This document shows positions 5,621 through 13,680 of a stretch of 15,029 bases of DNA, piece by piece. The translations under genes were made by a program, and so were the position numbers. The DNA is taken from positions 1 through 15,029 of the forward strand of contig JAEDHB010000035.1 in the NCBI GenBank assembly GCA_016297265.1. Reading direction: 5' to 3'. The notes beneath the pieces were generated by a model. It saw nothing but the letters and a program-made list of their open reading frames with translations, ran no database searches and had not been told where the DNA came from. Source of the stretch: Butyrivibrio sp. (GTDB lineage: Bacteria; Bacillota; Clostridia; Lachnospirales; Lachnospiraceae). Numbering within the stretch: the stretch's first letter is position 1; every line of letters starts with the position of its first letter.

Positions 5621-7906
5621 ATGATTAACTTAATTGATGGCGGCGCATACCTTGTTGATGGTGTTGAAATAGTTAAAGCGGATGCGGAAGCAGCAGCAGC
5701 TCTTTCTTCCAAGACAGGCAGTGCACCAAGCGCAAAAGAAGCTTCAAAGAATACTATTGCATATGATATTCTTTCATCACACAATACATCGGGTGATGAT
5801 GATAACCTTAGAATAAAATTTGATAAACTGACATCCCATGATATCACTTTCGTTGGTATTATTCAGACAGCAAGAGCAAGCGGACTTGAGAAATTTCCTA
5901 TTCCGTATGTACTTACCAACTGTCACAACAGTTTGTGTGCTGTTGGCGGCACAATCAACGAGGATGACCATATGTTTGGTCTGACATGTGCCAAGAAATA
6001 CGGCGGAATATATGTTCCACCTCACCAGGCAGTAATTCACCAGTTCGCAAGGGAAATGCTTGCTGAAAGCGGCAAGATGATTCTTGGTTCTGACAGTCAT
6101 ACCCGTTATGGTGCCCTCGGTACTATGGCAATCGGCGAGGGTGGTCCGGAGCTTGTAAAACAGCTTCTCAACAGAACCTATGATATTAAGAGACCTAATG
6201 TTGTCGCAATATATCTTACCGGAGCACCAATGAAGGGAGTGGGCCCTCAGGACGTTGCCCTCGCAATTATCGGTGCAACCTTTGGCAATGGTTTTGTTAA
6301 GAACAACGTAATGGAATTTGTCGGACCGGGAGTTGCCAGTTTAAGTGCTGATTTCAGAATCGGCGTGGATGTTATGACAACAGAGACAACATGTCTTTCT
6401 TCCATCTGGCAGACAGATGATACTATCAGGGAATTCTATGATATTCACGGAAGAGCTGACAGCTACAAAGAGCTTAAACCGGGCAAAGTGGCATATTATG
6501 ATAAGGTTGTTGAGGTTGATCTTTCCAAGATTAAACCAATGATTGCAATGCCATTCCATCCAAGCAATACATATACTATTGAAGAGGTTAATGCTAATCT
6601 TAAGGATATTCTTCATGATTGCGAGCAGAAGGCATTGGTAAGCCTTGACGGACAGGTTGATTTTGAGCTTATGAGCAAAATCCGTGATGGAAAACTCTAT
6701 GTTGACCAGGGAATTATTGCAGGTTGCGCGGGCGGCGGATTTGAAAATATCTGCGCCGCTGCGGACATTCTTCGCGGACGTTCAATCGGCTCCGATGAGT
6801 TTACACTCAGTGTATATCCTGCAAGTACACCTATATATATGGAACTTGCAAAAAATGGTATGCTTGCAGATCTTATTGCAACAGGAACCATTGTTAAAAC
6901 AGCATTTTGCGGACCATGTTTTGGTGCGGGAGATACCCCTGCCAATAATGCATTCTCCATCAGACATTCAACGCGTAACTTCCCTAACCGTGAAGGCTCC
7001 AAACTTCAGAACGGTCAGGTTGCGTCAGTTGCACTTATGGATGCCCGCTCAATTGCAGCAACAGCGGCTAACAAGGGATTCCTTACAGCAGCAACAGATA
7101 TTGATGTTGAATATTCAGGTCCAAAATATCATTTTGACAGCACAATTTATGCTAACAGGGTATTTGACAGCAAGGGCGTAGCAGATCCGGATCAGGAGAT
7201 ACAGTTTGGTCCAAATATTAAGGACTGGCCGGCAATGGTTGAGTTGCCTGAGAATCTGGTAATAAAATGTGTTTCCGAGATACATGATCCGGTAACAACT
7301 ACGGATGAACTCATCCCTTCGGGAGAAACATCTTCCTTCAGATCAAATCCTCTCGGACTTGCTGAATTTGCACTTTCCCGCAAGGACCCTATGTATGTTC
7401 AGAGAGCAAAAGAAATCCAGAAAGCGGAGAAGGCAAGAGAAGCCGGAAATTGTATGGGCGAGGCTGTTCCGGAGCTTCGTGATATCATGAAAAAGATAAA
7501 AGAATCATATGATGTATGCAAGGAAAATACCGGTGTGGGCAGTACAATTTTTGCCGTAAAACCGGGCGACGGTTCTGCAAGAGAACAGGCAGCATCTTGC
7601 CAGAAAGTGCTTGGCGGATGGGCAAATATCGCCAACGAATATGCAACAAAGAGATATCGTTCAAACCTTATCAACTGGGGTATGATACCATTTATCATTG
7701 ATGAAGGCGAGCTTCCGTTTGCAAACCTTGATTATATTTTCATTCCGGGAATTGCCCAGGCAATAAAGGATAAGGCATCCGTTGTAAAAGCATTTGTTGT
7801 CAACAAGGATATGAAGGAATTTGAACTCAAAATTGGTGAGCTTACAGATGATGAAAGAGAAATCATTCTCTCAGGATGTCTCATCAATTACTATAGAGAA
7901 AAATAA
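5621..7906 (+). CDS. Aconitate hydratase (YbhJ-like aconitase)
   Basis: A 761-residue aconitase-superfamily enzyme expected to isomerise citrate to isocitrate using a [4Fe-4S] cluster. The three likely cluster ligands are C369 in IIAGCAGGGFEN and C430/C433 in FCGPCFGAGD. Other landmarks are the substrate-loop motif GSDSHTRYGALGT (156-168), the HSTRNFPNREGS stretch (449-460) and the C-terminal swivel motif KRYRSNLINWGMIPF (677-691). The start of the protein (MINLIDGGAYLVDG) and its length fit the YbhJ-like branch better than the AcnA or AcnB types; this is judged by eye. ATG 5621 is preferred because AGGAGG (5608-5613) is 7 bases upstream; the in-frame ATG at 5603 precedes that site and the ATG at 5615 is too close to it. 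It is first in a run of plus-strand genes, 20 bases ahead of the AIM24-like gene, and pairs functionally with citrate synthase at 2246. Activity on a different hydroxyacid is possible. Confidence 0.9.
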   Translation: MINLIDGGAYLVDGVEIVKADAEAAAALSSKTGSAPSAKEASKNTIAYDILSSHNTSGDDDNLRIKFDKLTSHDITFVGIIQTARASGLEKFPIPYVLTNCHNSLCAVGGTINEDDHMFGLTCAKKYGGIYVPPHQAVIHQFAREMLAESGKMILGSDSHTRYGALGTMAIGEGGPELVKQLLNRTYDIKRPNVVAIYLTGAPMKGVGPQDVALAIIGATFGNGFVKNNVMEFVGPGVASLSADFRIGVDVMTTETTCLSSIWQTDDTIREFYDIHGRADSYKELKPGKVAYYDKVVEVDLSKIKPMIAMPFHPSNTYTIEEVNANLKDILHDCEQKALVSLDGQVDFELMSKIRDGKLYVDQGIIAGCAGGGFENICAAADILRGRSIGSDEFTLSVYPASTPIYMELAKNGMLADLIATGTIVKTAFCGPCFGAGDTPANNAFSIRHSTRNFPNREGSKLQNGQVASVALMDARSIAATAANKGFLTAATDIDVEYSGPKYHFDSTIYANRVFDSKGVADPDQEIQFGPNIKDWPAMVELPENLVIKCVSEIHDPVTTTDELIPSGETSSFRSNPLGLAEFALSRKDPMYVQRAKEIQKAEKAREAGNCMGEAVPELRDIMKKIKESYDVCKENTGVGSTIFAVKPGDGSAREQAASCQKVLGGWANIANEYATKRYRSNLINWGMIPFIIDEGELPFANLDYIFIPGIAQAIKDKASVVKAFVVNKDMKEFELKIGELTDDEREIILSGCLINYYREK

Positions 7907-7926
7907 TTTTCAGGAGGGAATTTTGT

Positions 7927-8601
7927 ATGCAGTATTCAATTGAGGGAGCACCATTGCCGGTGGTAATCTGTAATCTTGGTGCCGGCGAACAGATGATTAC
8001 GGAAAAGGGTGCAATGTCCTGGATGTCTCCAAATATGAGAATGGAGACAAGGGGCGGCGGAGTAGGTAAGATGTTCGGACGTATGTTTTCGGGAGAATCC
8101 ATGTTTCAGAATGTCTATACTGCTGAGGGCGGTCCCGGAATGATTGCATTTGCGTCAAGTTTTCCGGGCTCAATCCTTGCATTTAATATTGAGCCGGGCA
8201 GGGAAATGATTTGCCAGAAATCAGCTTTTCTTGCATCGGAGATGGGAGTGCAGTTATCGGTTCATTTTCAGAAAAAACTTGGAGCGGGCTTTTTTGGCGG
8301 TGAAGGCTTTATTATGCAGAAGATTTCGGGACGCGGTACTGCGTTTATAGAAATTGACGGCTATGTCAAGGAGTATCAGCTTGGACCGGGACAGAAAATC
8401 ATTATTGATACCGGATATCTTGCGGCTATGGAATCAACCTGCAGCATAGATATTGTTACGGTACCGGGGGTCAAAAATATGCTTTTCGGCGGTGAAGGAA
8501 TCTTTAATACCGTTGTTACCGGACCGGGTAAAATATATATCCAGAGCATGCCGGCTTCACAGCTTGCAGCTGCAATTAATCCATACATTCCTAATAAATA
8601 A
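7927..8601 (+). CDS. AIM24-family protein (TIGR00266 type)
   Basis: A 224-residue protein of the AIM24/TIGR00266 family, a beta-rich fold with no established biochemical function in bacteria. Family features include the N-terminal PLPVVICNLGAGEQMITEKG (9-28), the glycine-rich GGGVGKMFGRMFSGES (43-58), and GGEGFIMQKISGRGTAFIE (124-142). There is no signal peptide or membrane helix, although family members are often membrane-associated. ATG 7927 has AGGAGGG (7911-7917) 9 bases upstream, and the gene begins 20 bases after the aconitase stop, so the two are very likely cotranscribed. Why it sits behind aconitase is not evident from the sequence. Confidence 0.9.
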   Translation: MQYSIEGAPLPVVICNLGAGEQMITEKGAMSWMSPNMRMETRGGGVGKMFGRMFSGESMFQNVYTAEGGPGMIAFASSFPGSILAFNIEPGREMICQKSAFLASEMGVQLSVHFQKKLGAGFFGGEGFIMQKISGRGTAFIEIDGYVKEYQLGPGQKIIIDTGYLAAMESTCSIDIVTVPGVKNMLFGGEGIFNTVVTGPGKIYIQSMPASQLAAAINPYIPNK

Positions 8602-8651
8602 ATCATATTTTCCGGATAATATCATAGCATATTAAAAAAAGCTGGTATTAT

Positions 8652-9251
8652 ATGTTAAATTATCTTTGGATAACTATGATTATCGCCGGTGTTGTATACG
8701 GCGCATTCACGGGAAATATCGCCCGGGTAAGTGATGCCTTTCTGGAAGGCGGCAAGGAAGCAGTTTCCCTTGCGATAACCATGCTTGGCGTGATATCACT
8801 GTGGACAGGGATTATGAATATAGCAATCAAAAGCGGACTAATCACTTCAATGAGGAAGAGGATGAGTCCGCTTATTAAATTCCTGTTTCCGGATATTCCT
8901 GTTGAACACAGGGCGGCAGAGTATATTGCAATCAATATGATATCCAACATTTTTGGACTGGGCTGGGCAGCAACGCCGGCGGGGCTTAAGGCGATGGAGG
9001 AGATGAGCCATCTTGAGTCAGAAAAAAGAGGAACGCAGTGCAAGGTTGCATCCAATTCCATGTGCAGTTTTCTGATTATCAATATTTCTTCGTTACAGCT
9101 GATTCCCATCAATATAATCGCATACCGTGCTGAATACGGAAGTGCAAATCCGGCACAGATAATAGTCCCTGCACTTATTGCTACTTTTTTCAGTACACTG
9201 GTGGCAGTAATTTTTTGCAAAATAATGTGCAGATTAAGCAGAAACTATTGA
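8652..9251 (+). CDS. spmA: Spore maturation protein A
   Basis: A 199-residue membrane protein of the nucleoside-recognition/gate-domain family, close in length to B. subtilis SpmA (about 196). The central family motif FGLGWAATPAGLKAM (101-115), KFLFPDIP (76-83) and the GGKEAVSLAITMLG region (33-46) identify it. In B. subtilis, SpmA and SpmB are needed for spore-core dehydration. The start is fixed by alignment to the remembered SpmA N-terminus (hydrophobic MLNYLWIT). Only a poor AAGCTGG-like sequence (about 8639-8645) precedes it, unlike the strong sites of its neighbours. It is 50 bases after the AIM24-like gene, and an AI-2E-family permease separates it from spmB. Confidence 0.93.
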   Translation: MLNYLWITMIIAGVVYGAFTGNIARVSDAFLEGGKEAVSLAITMLGVISLWTGIMNIAIKSGLITSMRKRMSPLIKFLFPDIPVEHRAAEYIAINMISNIFGLGWAATPAGLKAMEEMSHLESEKRGTQCKVASNSMCSFLIINISSLQLIPINIIAYRAEYGSANPAQIIVPALIATFFSTLVAVIFCKIMCRLSRNY

Positions 9252-9276
9252 ATTGCAGAATGATTTACTCTAAAAT
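9248..9276 (+). promoter_or_regulatory. Sigma-A-type promoter for the AI-2E-family permease
   Basis: TTGAAT (9248-9253) begins at the spmA stop and TAAAAT (9271-9276) follows after 17 bases. The start site would be near 9283, almost on the in-frame ATG at 9285, which supports the downstream start at 9312. Confidence 0.5.
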
Positions 9277-9311
9277 GTAATTATATGAGTAAGTTAGGTG
9301 GGATTTCGCAG

Positions 9312-10649
9312 ATGGATGAAAAAGAAGTTAATATTACCGACGCGGGCAATTCGGAGGGAACTTCCAAAAAATTGCGTTTCAAAACTAAATATGCCAGAAT
9401 CGGGTTTGTCAGTTTTGTTGTAATTGCCAGCAGTATAGTATTCTATTTCTGTCTCTTTGAAAATAGAACATTATTTGGCTTTTTAAGAAGCATATTATCA
9501 TTTGTTAAACCGTTTATTGCAGGAGCGGCTTTTGCATATCTTATGAAGCCGCTATGCCGCGTGTTTGAGGGGTGGACCGGGCAATGGTTTAAGAAAGTTA
9601 AGAGTAAAAGCTTTCAGCGAGCCCTGATACAGAATGTCAGCATTTTTTTTACGATTGTGATTTTTGCCGCATCGCTTTACATTCTTTTCTCTGCAATTCT
9701 TCCGCAGGTTATTGCAAGTATTAAGTCTCTGATAGAAAGCTTTCCTGAGACTTATGAGAAAATAATGACATGGCTTAAGGACATCTCTGAGGGAACACCG
9801 TTTGAGGACGCAATACGGGATTTTGATGAGAATTCATATTCGAAGCTTGAGGAGTGGATGAGTTCACTCAATCTTGAACCTGCAAGAATCGTGACGGAGG
9901 TTACGGACGGACTGAAAGGTCTGCTCGGATTTCTTAAGAATGTTCTCGTTGGCTCTGTTGCCTGTGTATATATTTTGAGTCAGAGAAGAAGGCTTGCGGC
10001 ACAGGGCAAAATGGTTATTTACAGTATTTTCAAAGAAAAACATGCTGATAATATCATGGGCGAGCTCCAATATGTTGACAAAATGTTCAGCGGTTTTATT
10101 TTTGGTAAAATAATCGATTCACTGATTATCGGATTGCTTACCTTTGCGGTTATATCAATTGTTAAGATTCCGTATCCTGTGCTCATAAGTGTCATTGTAT
10201 GCGTGACCAATATTATTCCTTTTTTCGGACCTTGGATTGGTGCAATACCTGCCGGTCTTATCATTCTGATGACGGATCCGATAAAGTGTCTCTATTTTTG
10301 TATTATAATAATTATTATCCAGCAGCTGGATGGCAATATTATCGGACCAAAGATACTGGGCAATACCACCGGACTTTCGAGCTTCTGGGTGCTGTTTTCA
10401 ATCATTCTTTTTGGCGGAATGTTCGGCTTTGTGGGAATGATTATTGCGGTTCCGCTTTTCGCAGTTATTTATGACATTACAAGAAAGGCAGTTAAAGCAG
10501 GGCTTAAGAAGCGTAACAAAGAAAGTATGTATGCTGTATATGAAGCGGACCTTGCAAGGGAAGAGGCGCGCAAGAGAAAGGAACGCAGGGAAAGAAAGAA
10601 GCGAATCAGGAAACACTTTTTTTCCCAAAATGACAATAAAGAAGAATAA
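9312..10649 (+). CDS. AI-2E-family transporter (permease)
   Basis: A 445-residue multi-pass membrane protein of the AI-2E/PerM family. Predicted helices lie around 29-50, 57-78, 108-132, 205-223, 265-284, 288-308, 310-320, 325-336 and 356-388, with a soluble loop at about 135-200. Family motifs include FSGFIFGKIIDSLIIG (259-274), NIIPFFGPWIGAIPAGLI (300-317) and QQLDGNIIGPKILG (337-350). The C-terminal 45 residues form a highly basic, probably helical tail (REEARKRKERRERKKRIRK). Substrates differ within the family and AI-2 transport should not be assumed; the sporulation protein YtvI belongs to the same family. ATG 9312 has AGGTGGGA (9296-9303) 8 bases upstream; the in-frame ATG at 9285 lacks any site and coincides with the predicted transcription start. 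Confidence 0.9.
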   Translation: MDEKEVNITDAGNSEGTSKKLRFKTKYARIGFVSFVVIASSIVFYFCLFENRTLFGFLRSILSFVKPFIAGAAFAYLMKPLCRVFEGWTGQWFKKVKSKSFQRALIQNVSIFFTIVIFAASLYILFSAILPQVIASIKSLIESFPETYEKIMTWLKDISEGTPFEDAIRDFDENSYSKLEEWMSSLNLEPARIVTEVTDGLKGLLGFLKNVLVGSVACVYILSQRRRLAAQGKMVIYSIFKEKHADNIMGELQYVDKMFSGFIFGKIIDSLIIGLLTFAVISIVKIPYPVLISVIVCVTNIIPFFGPWIGAIPAGLIILMTDPIKCLYFCIIIIIIQQLDGNIIGPKILGNTTGLSSFWVLFSIILFGGMFGFVGMIIAVPLFAVIYDITRKAVKAGLKKRNKESMYAVYEADLAREEARKRKERRERKKRIRKHFFSQNDNKEE

Positions 10650-10656
10650 ATAATAT

Positions 10657-10700
10657 AAAGAGGCATAGGATTAAATAATAATAATCCGGCCTCTTTTATT
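10657..10700 (+). terminator. Terminator hairpin abutting the spmB start codon
   Basis: AAAGAGGC (10657-10664) pairs with GCCTCTTT (10689-10696), and inside it GGATTA (10668-10673) pairs with TAATCC (10682-10687) around an AT-rich loop. A TTTTATT tail follows and ends at the base before ATG 10701. It should terminate the permease transcript, and it occupies the whole region where the spmB ribosome binding site would be expected. Confidence 0.75.
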
Positions 10701-11225
10701 ATGAATATATTGCTACATTTATCCGAATATATTATTCCGGTTCTGATTCTATCCATTCTTATGTTTGCAGTGGTAAAAAAAATTAATGCCTATGAGGAAT
10801 TTGTTGGCGGAGCAAAGGAGGGCCTTAAGACGGTTGTCGCCATTCTTCCCACACTTATCGGGCTTCTGGTGGCAGTGAGGGTTCTGCGGGCATCCGGTTT
10901 TCTGGAATTTTTGTCCCGGGGCATTGGATATATTTTGCGTGGGACGGGTCTTCCAAATGAGATTATTCCCCTGGTTATTGTGAAAATGTTTTCATCAAGT
11001 GCAGCAACGGGACTGTGTCTTGACATATTCAAAAACTGCGGTGCGGACTCGGATACCGGTTTTATGTCCAGCGTCATTATGAGCTGTACGGAGACAATAT
11101 TTTACACGATGAGCGTGTATTATATGGCAGCAAAGGTCACGAAAACCAGGTGGACTCTGGCAGGTTCGCTGATTAGCTCGGTGGCGGGGGTGGCCGCGAG
11201 TATTTTCATTACTATGATGCGATAA
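10701..11225 (+). CDS. spmB: Spore maturation protein B
   Basis: A 174-residue membrane protein, close to the B. subtilis SpmB length (about 178). Diagnostic segments are VKKINAYEEFVGGAKEGLK (25-43), the hydrophobic AILPTLIGLLVAVRVLRASG (47-66), the FSSSAATGLCLD segment (97-108) and SCTETIFYTMSVYYMAA (128-144), which correspond to family-conserved positions. It partners SpmA in spore maturation. The start is fixed by the family N-terminus (short polar start then IIPVLILSIL). No ribosome binding site precedes it; a terminator hairpin ends at the base before ATG. Translation would need readthrough of the hairpin or an unusual initiation mode. Confidence 0.93.
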   Translation: MNILLHLSEYIIPVLILSILMFAVVKKINAYEEFVGGAKEGLKTVVAILPTLIGLLVAVRVLRASGFLEFLSRGIGYILRGTGLPNEIIPLVIVKMFSSSAATGLCLDIFKNCGADSDTGFMSSVIMSCTETIFYTMSVYYMAAKVTKTRWTLAGSLISSVAGVAASIFITMMR

Positions 11226-11228
11226 TTC

Positions 11229-11257
11229 TTGTCTTTTCTGTAATAATATGTTATATT
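11229..11257 (+). promoter_or_regulatory. fabK: Sigma-A-type promoter for fabK
   Basis: TTGTCT (11229-11234) and TATATT (11252-11257) are 17 bases apart. The start site near 11264 gives a leader of about 38 bases with AAGGAAGG (11288-11295). An AT-only palindrome (11260-11273) overlaps the predicted start site. Confidence 0.5.
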
Positions 11258-11301
11258 AATTAAAAATTTTTAACTATTTTTCTGATAAGGAAGGAAAAAA
11301 G

Positions 11302-12243
11302 ATGAAGACAAGAATTACAGAGTTACTTGGAATAGAAACACCTATTATTCAGGGTGGTATGGCATGGGTTGCAGAGAGCCATCTTGCTGCAGCAGTTTCG
11401 GCAGCAGGGGGATTCGGAATCATCGGTTCTGCTACTGCTCCGGCAGAAGTCGTTGCCAAGATGATTAAGGAAATTAAGGAGACAACGGATAAGCCATTCG
11501 GAATCAATATCATGCTTATGAGTCCGTATGCGGCAGAGGTTGCCGCACTTGCTGCGGAGGAAAAGGTTGCGGCGGTAACCACGGGAGCAGGTAATCCGAG
11601 CCAGTACATGAAGATGTGGAAGGATGCGAATGTCAAGGTTATGCCTGTTGTTGCATCGGTTGCAATGGCAAAGCTTCTTGAAAGAGCAGGTGCGGATGCC
11701 ATTATTGCAGAAGGAATGGAATCCGGAGGACATATAGGAAGCACAACAACAATGGCTTTATTGCCACAGGTGGTTGATGCTGTATCAGTTCCCGTAATCG
11801 GAGCCGGCGGCATCGGTGACGGAAGAGGCGTTGCCGCGGCATTTATGCTGGGAGCAGAGGCTGTTCAGATGGGTACAAGATTCCTCGTTGCCACTGAAGC
11901 AATTACTCATGAAAATTACAAAAATAAAGTAATTGCGGCAAAAGACATTGATTCTGAAGTTACAGGACTCAGCACAGGACACCCTGTAAGACTTCTTCGC
12001 AATAAGATGACAAGAGAGTATCTCAGACTTGAAAAAGAAGGAGCATCCTTTGAAGAACTTGAGCAGATGACCGTTGGTTCCCTTAGAAATGCGGTGGTTG
12101 ACGGCGATGTGATTACAGGTAGCGTTATGGCAGGACAGATTGCCGGAATGATTAAGAAAAAACAGACCTGTAAAGAGATTATTGATGAGCTTATGGCGGA
12201 GACCACAACTATTCTTAGTAGTGCGCCGGATTTGCTTAAATAA
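11302..12243 (+). CDS. fabK: Enoyl-ACP reductase II, FMN-dependent
   Basis: A 313-residue TIM-barrel flavoprotein of the FabK/nitronate monooxygenase superfamily. FabK reduces trans-2-enoyl-ACP with NAD(P)H in the last step of each fatty-acid elongation cycle. Visible motifs are IIQGGMAWVAESHLAAAVS (15-33), EGMESGGHIGS (137-147; H144 is the position expected for the FabK active-site histidine), VPVIGAGGIGDGRG (163-176, FMN phosphate binding) and QMGTRFL (189-195). Length and motif details match FabK better than the larger nitronate monooxygenases, although that activity cannot be excluded. A strong ribosome binding site (AAGGAAGG, 11288-11295) precedes ATG 11302. It has its own promoter and terminator, separate from any other fab gene in the window. 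Confidence 0.9.
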   Translation: MKTRITELLGIETPIIQGGMAWVAESHLAAAVSAAGGFGIIGSATAPAEVVAKMIKEIKETTDKPFGINIMLMSPYAAEVAALAAEEKVAAVTTGAGNPSQYMKMWKDANVKVMPVVASVAMAKLLERAGADAIIAEGMESGGHIGSTTTMALLPQVVDAVSVPVIGAGGIGDGRGVAAAFMLGAEAVQMGTRFLVATEAITHENYKNKVIAAKDIDSEVTGLSTGHPVRLLRNKMTREYLRLEKEGASFEELEQMTVGSLRNAVVDGDVITGSVMAGQIAGMIKKKQTCKEIIDELMAETTTILSSAPDLLK

Positions 12244-12261
12244 ATTAATTAATTATTAAAT

Positions 12262-12299
12262 AACCGATTTGTGTCTTTACAAATCGGTTTATTTATTGT
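12262..12299 (+). terminator. Terminator after fabK
   Basis: AACCGATTTGT (12262-12272) pairs perfectly with ACAAATCGGTT (12279-12289) around a GTCTTT loop and is followed by TTATTTATT. This is a canonical intrinsic terminator that isolates fabK from the transporter operon. Confidence 0.88.
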
Positions 12300-12353
12300 A
12301 AATTCATCTTTGTTAAGAAAAATATGTATTAGTACCAGATGGAGGAGAAACTA

Positions 12354-13640
12354 ATGAAATTCAGAAAACTTTTGGCAGTTCTTTTGGTTTTAGTAGCTGT
12401 ATTTACTTTGACAGCCTGTACAAAAGAAACTAACAATGGCAACAACGGCACTGAAGGAGGCGCTGAAGGCGGCAACGCTCCGGCTAATCCTGACTTCAAG
12501 GTAGGTGCAGTATTAATTGGAGATGAGAACGAGGGATATACTTTCGCACACATCGAGGGAATTAAGACCGCAGCAAAGAATCTTGGTCTTGATGAATCTC
12601 AGATTGTATGGAAATATACAGTAGCAGAAGATTCTACATGCTATGATGCTTGTGTGGATCTTGTTGGACAGAATTGTTCAATCATTTTCTCAAACAGCTA
12701 CGGACATCAGTCATATGTTCAGGAAGCAGCCGGTGAATTTGAGGATGTTACTTTCGTGGCAATGACAGGTGATACAGCAGCTAATTCAGGACTTAGCAAC
12801 TTCAAGAATGCATTTACAGGCGTATATCAGTCACGTTATGTTGCAGGTGTTGTTGCAGGTATGAAGGTTAAAGAACTTGTTGACAATAACAAGCTTGCAG
12901 CAGAGAACTTTGACAAGGACGGAAATGTTAAGATTGGTTATGTTGGAGCATTCCCATATGCAGAGGTTAAATCAGGTTATACAGCATTCTTCCTTGGAAT
13001 CAAGTCAGTATATGAAAAAGTAAGTATGGAAGTTACATATACCAACAGCTGGTTTGATATTACAGCAGAGGGTACTGCAGCAGAGAAGCTTATGGCTGAC
13101 GGCTGTGTAATCATCGGTCAGCATGCTGACTCAACAGGTGCTCCAAGTGCTGTTGAAGCTGCCTTCAAGAATGGTAAAACAGCATACAGTGTAGGATACA
13201 ATGTTGATATGTTAAATGTAGCTCCTGATGTAGCACTTACATCTGCTTCAAACATCTGGGCAGTATATTATGAATATGCAATCAAAGCTGCAATGAACGG
13301 TCAGACAGTTGATACAGACTGGGCTAAGGGATATGAAGCCGGAGCAGTCGGAATCACTGAGCTTGGTTCAGCATGTGCTGAAGGAACAGCTGACAAGGTA
13401 AAAGAAGTTGAGGAAGCTCTTAAGAACGGTTCCCTTCATGTATTTGATGTTAACAACTTCACAGTTGGCGGCAAGAAGCTTGATTCCTGTGTAGTTGACC
13501 TTACAGGTGATTTTGATACAGATGATGAAGGTGATAAGGAAGCAATCTGGGATGGATATTTTCATGAGTCAGAGCTTCGCGCAGCTCCATCATTCTCACT
13601 TGTAATTGACGGAATTACAGAACTTAATGCAGATAATTAA
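12354..13640 (+). CDS. BMP-family (BmpA/PnrA-like) substrate-binding lipoprotein
   Basis: A 428-residue extracellular lipoprotein, the solute receptor of a nucleoside-type ABC importer. Residues 1-21 are a signal peptide with lipobox LTAC, so C22 becomes the lipidated N-terminus. A flexible Gly/Asn-rich linker (TKETNNGNNGTEGGAEGGNA) follows, and the mature domain starts near FKVGAVLIGDENEGYTFAH. BMP-family landmarks include IIFSNSYGHQSYVQEAA, KIGYVGAFPYAEVKSGY, GCVIIGQHADSTGAPSA and KTAYSVGYNVDMLNVAPD. ATG 12354 follows GGAGGAG (12341-12347) closely; the in-frame ATG at 12339 overlaps that site. The gene is followed by a strong terminator and then the transporter ATPase. Known relatives bind purine nucleosides or related compounds; the ligand here is inferred only from family. 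Confidence 0.93.
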   Translation: MKFRKLLAVLLVLVAVFTLTACTKETNNGNNGTEGGAEGGNAPANPDFKVGAVLIGDENEGYTFAHIEGIKTAAKNLGLDESQIVWKYTVAEDSTCYDACVDLVGQNCSIIFSNSYGHQSYVQEAAGEFEDVTFVAMTGDTAANSGLSNFKNAFTGVYQSRYVAGVVAGMKVKELVDNNKLAAENFDKDGNVKIGYVGAFPYAEVKSGYTAFFLGIKSVYEKVSMEVTYTNSWFDITAEGTAAEKLMADGCVIIGQHADSTGAPSAVEAAFKNGKTAYSVGYNVDMLNVAPDVALTSASNIWAVYYEYAIKAAMNGQTVDTDWAKGYEAGAVGITELGSACAEGTADKVKEVEEALKNGSLHVFDVNNFTVGGKKLDSCVVDLTGDFDTDDEGDKEAIWDGYFHESELRAAPSFSLVIDGITELNADN

Positions 13641-13680
13641 TAAAAGATAATTGAACTCAATTGATTTTAGTGCTAAAATT

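Noticed and set aside
8627..8655. GCATATT before spmA resembling a sigma-E -35 element
   Set aside because: The expected -10 sequence at the right distance is a poor match and would fall on the start codon, so the promoter would not transcribe the full gene.
8660..9220. 186-residue open frame on the minus strand opposite spmA
   Set aside because: It lies entirely within the well-supported spmA gene, has no ribosome binding site and no recognisable domain; it is a codon-bias shadow.
11260..11273. Perfect AT-only palindrome TTAAAAATTTTTAA at the fabK start-site region
   Set aside because: Such palindromes are frequent in AT-rich leaders. It has no GC stem to act as a terminator and matches no operator that I recognise.
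11323..11813. Two long minus-strand open frames opposite fabK (136 and 154 residues)
   Set aside because: They overlap each other and fabK, and their compositions (Cys/Arg-rich and Ala/Ser/Thr-rich) reflect the antisense of fabK codons.
12327..12345. TTAGTACC before the lipoprotein gene, resembling one half of a FapR operator
   Set aside because: Only one half-site is present; the following AGATGGAGG does not form the mirrored half. It lies before a transporter gene rather than fabK, so it is most likely chance.
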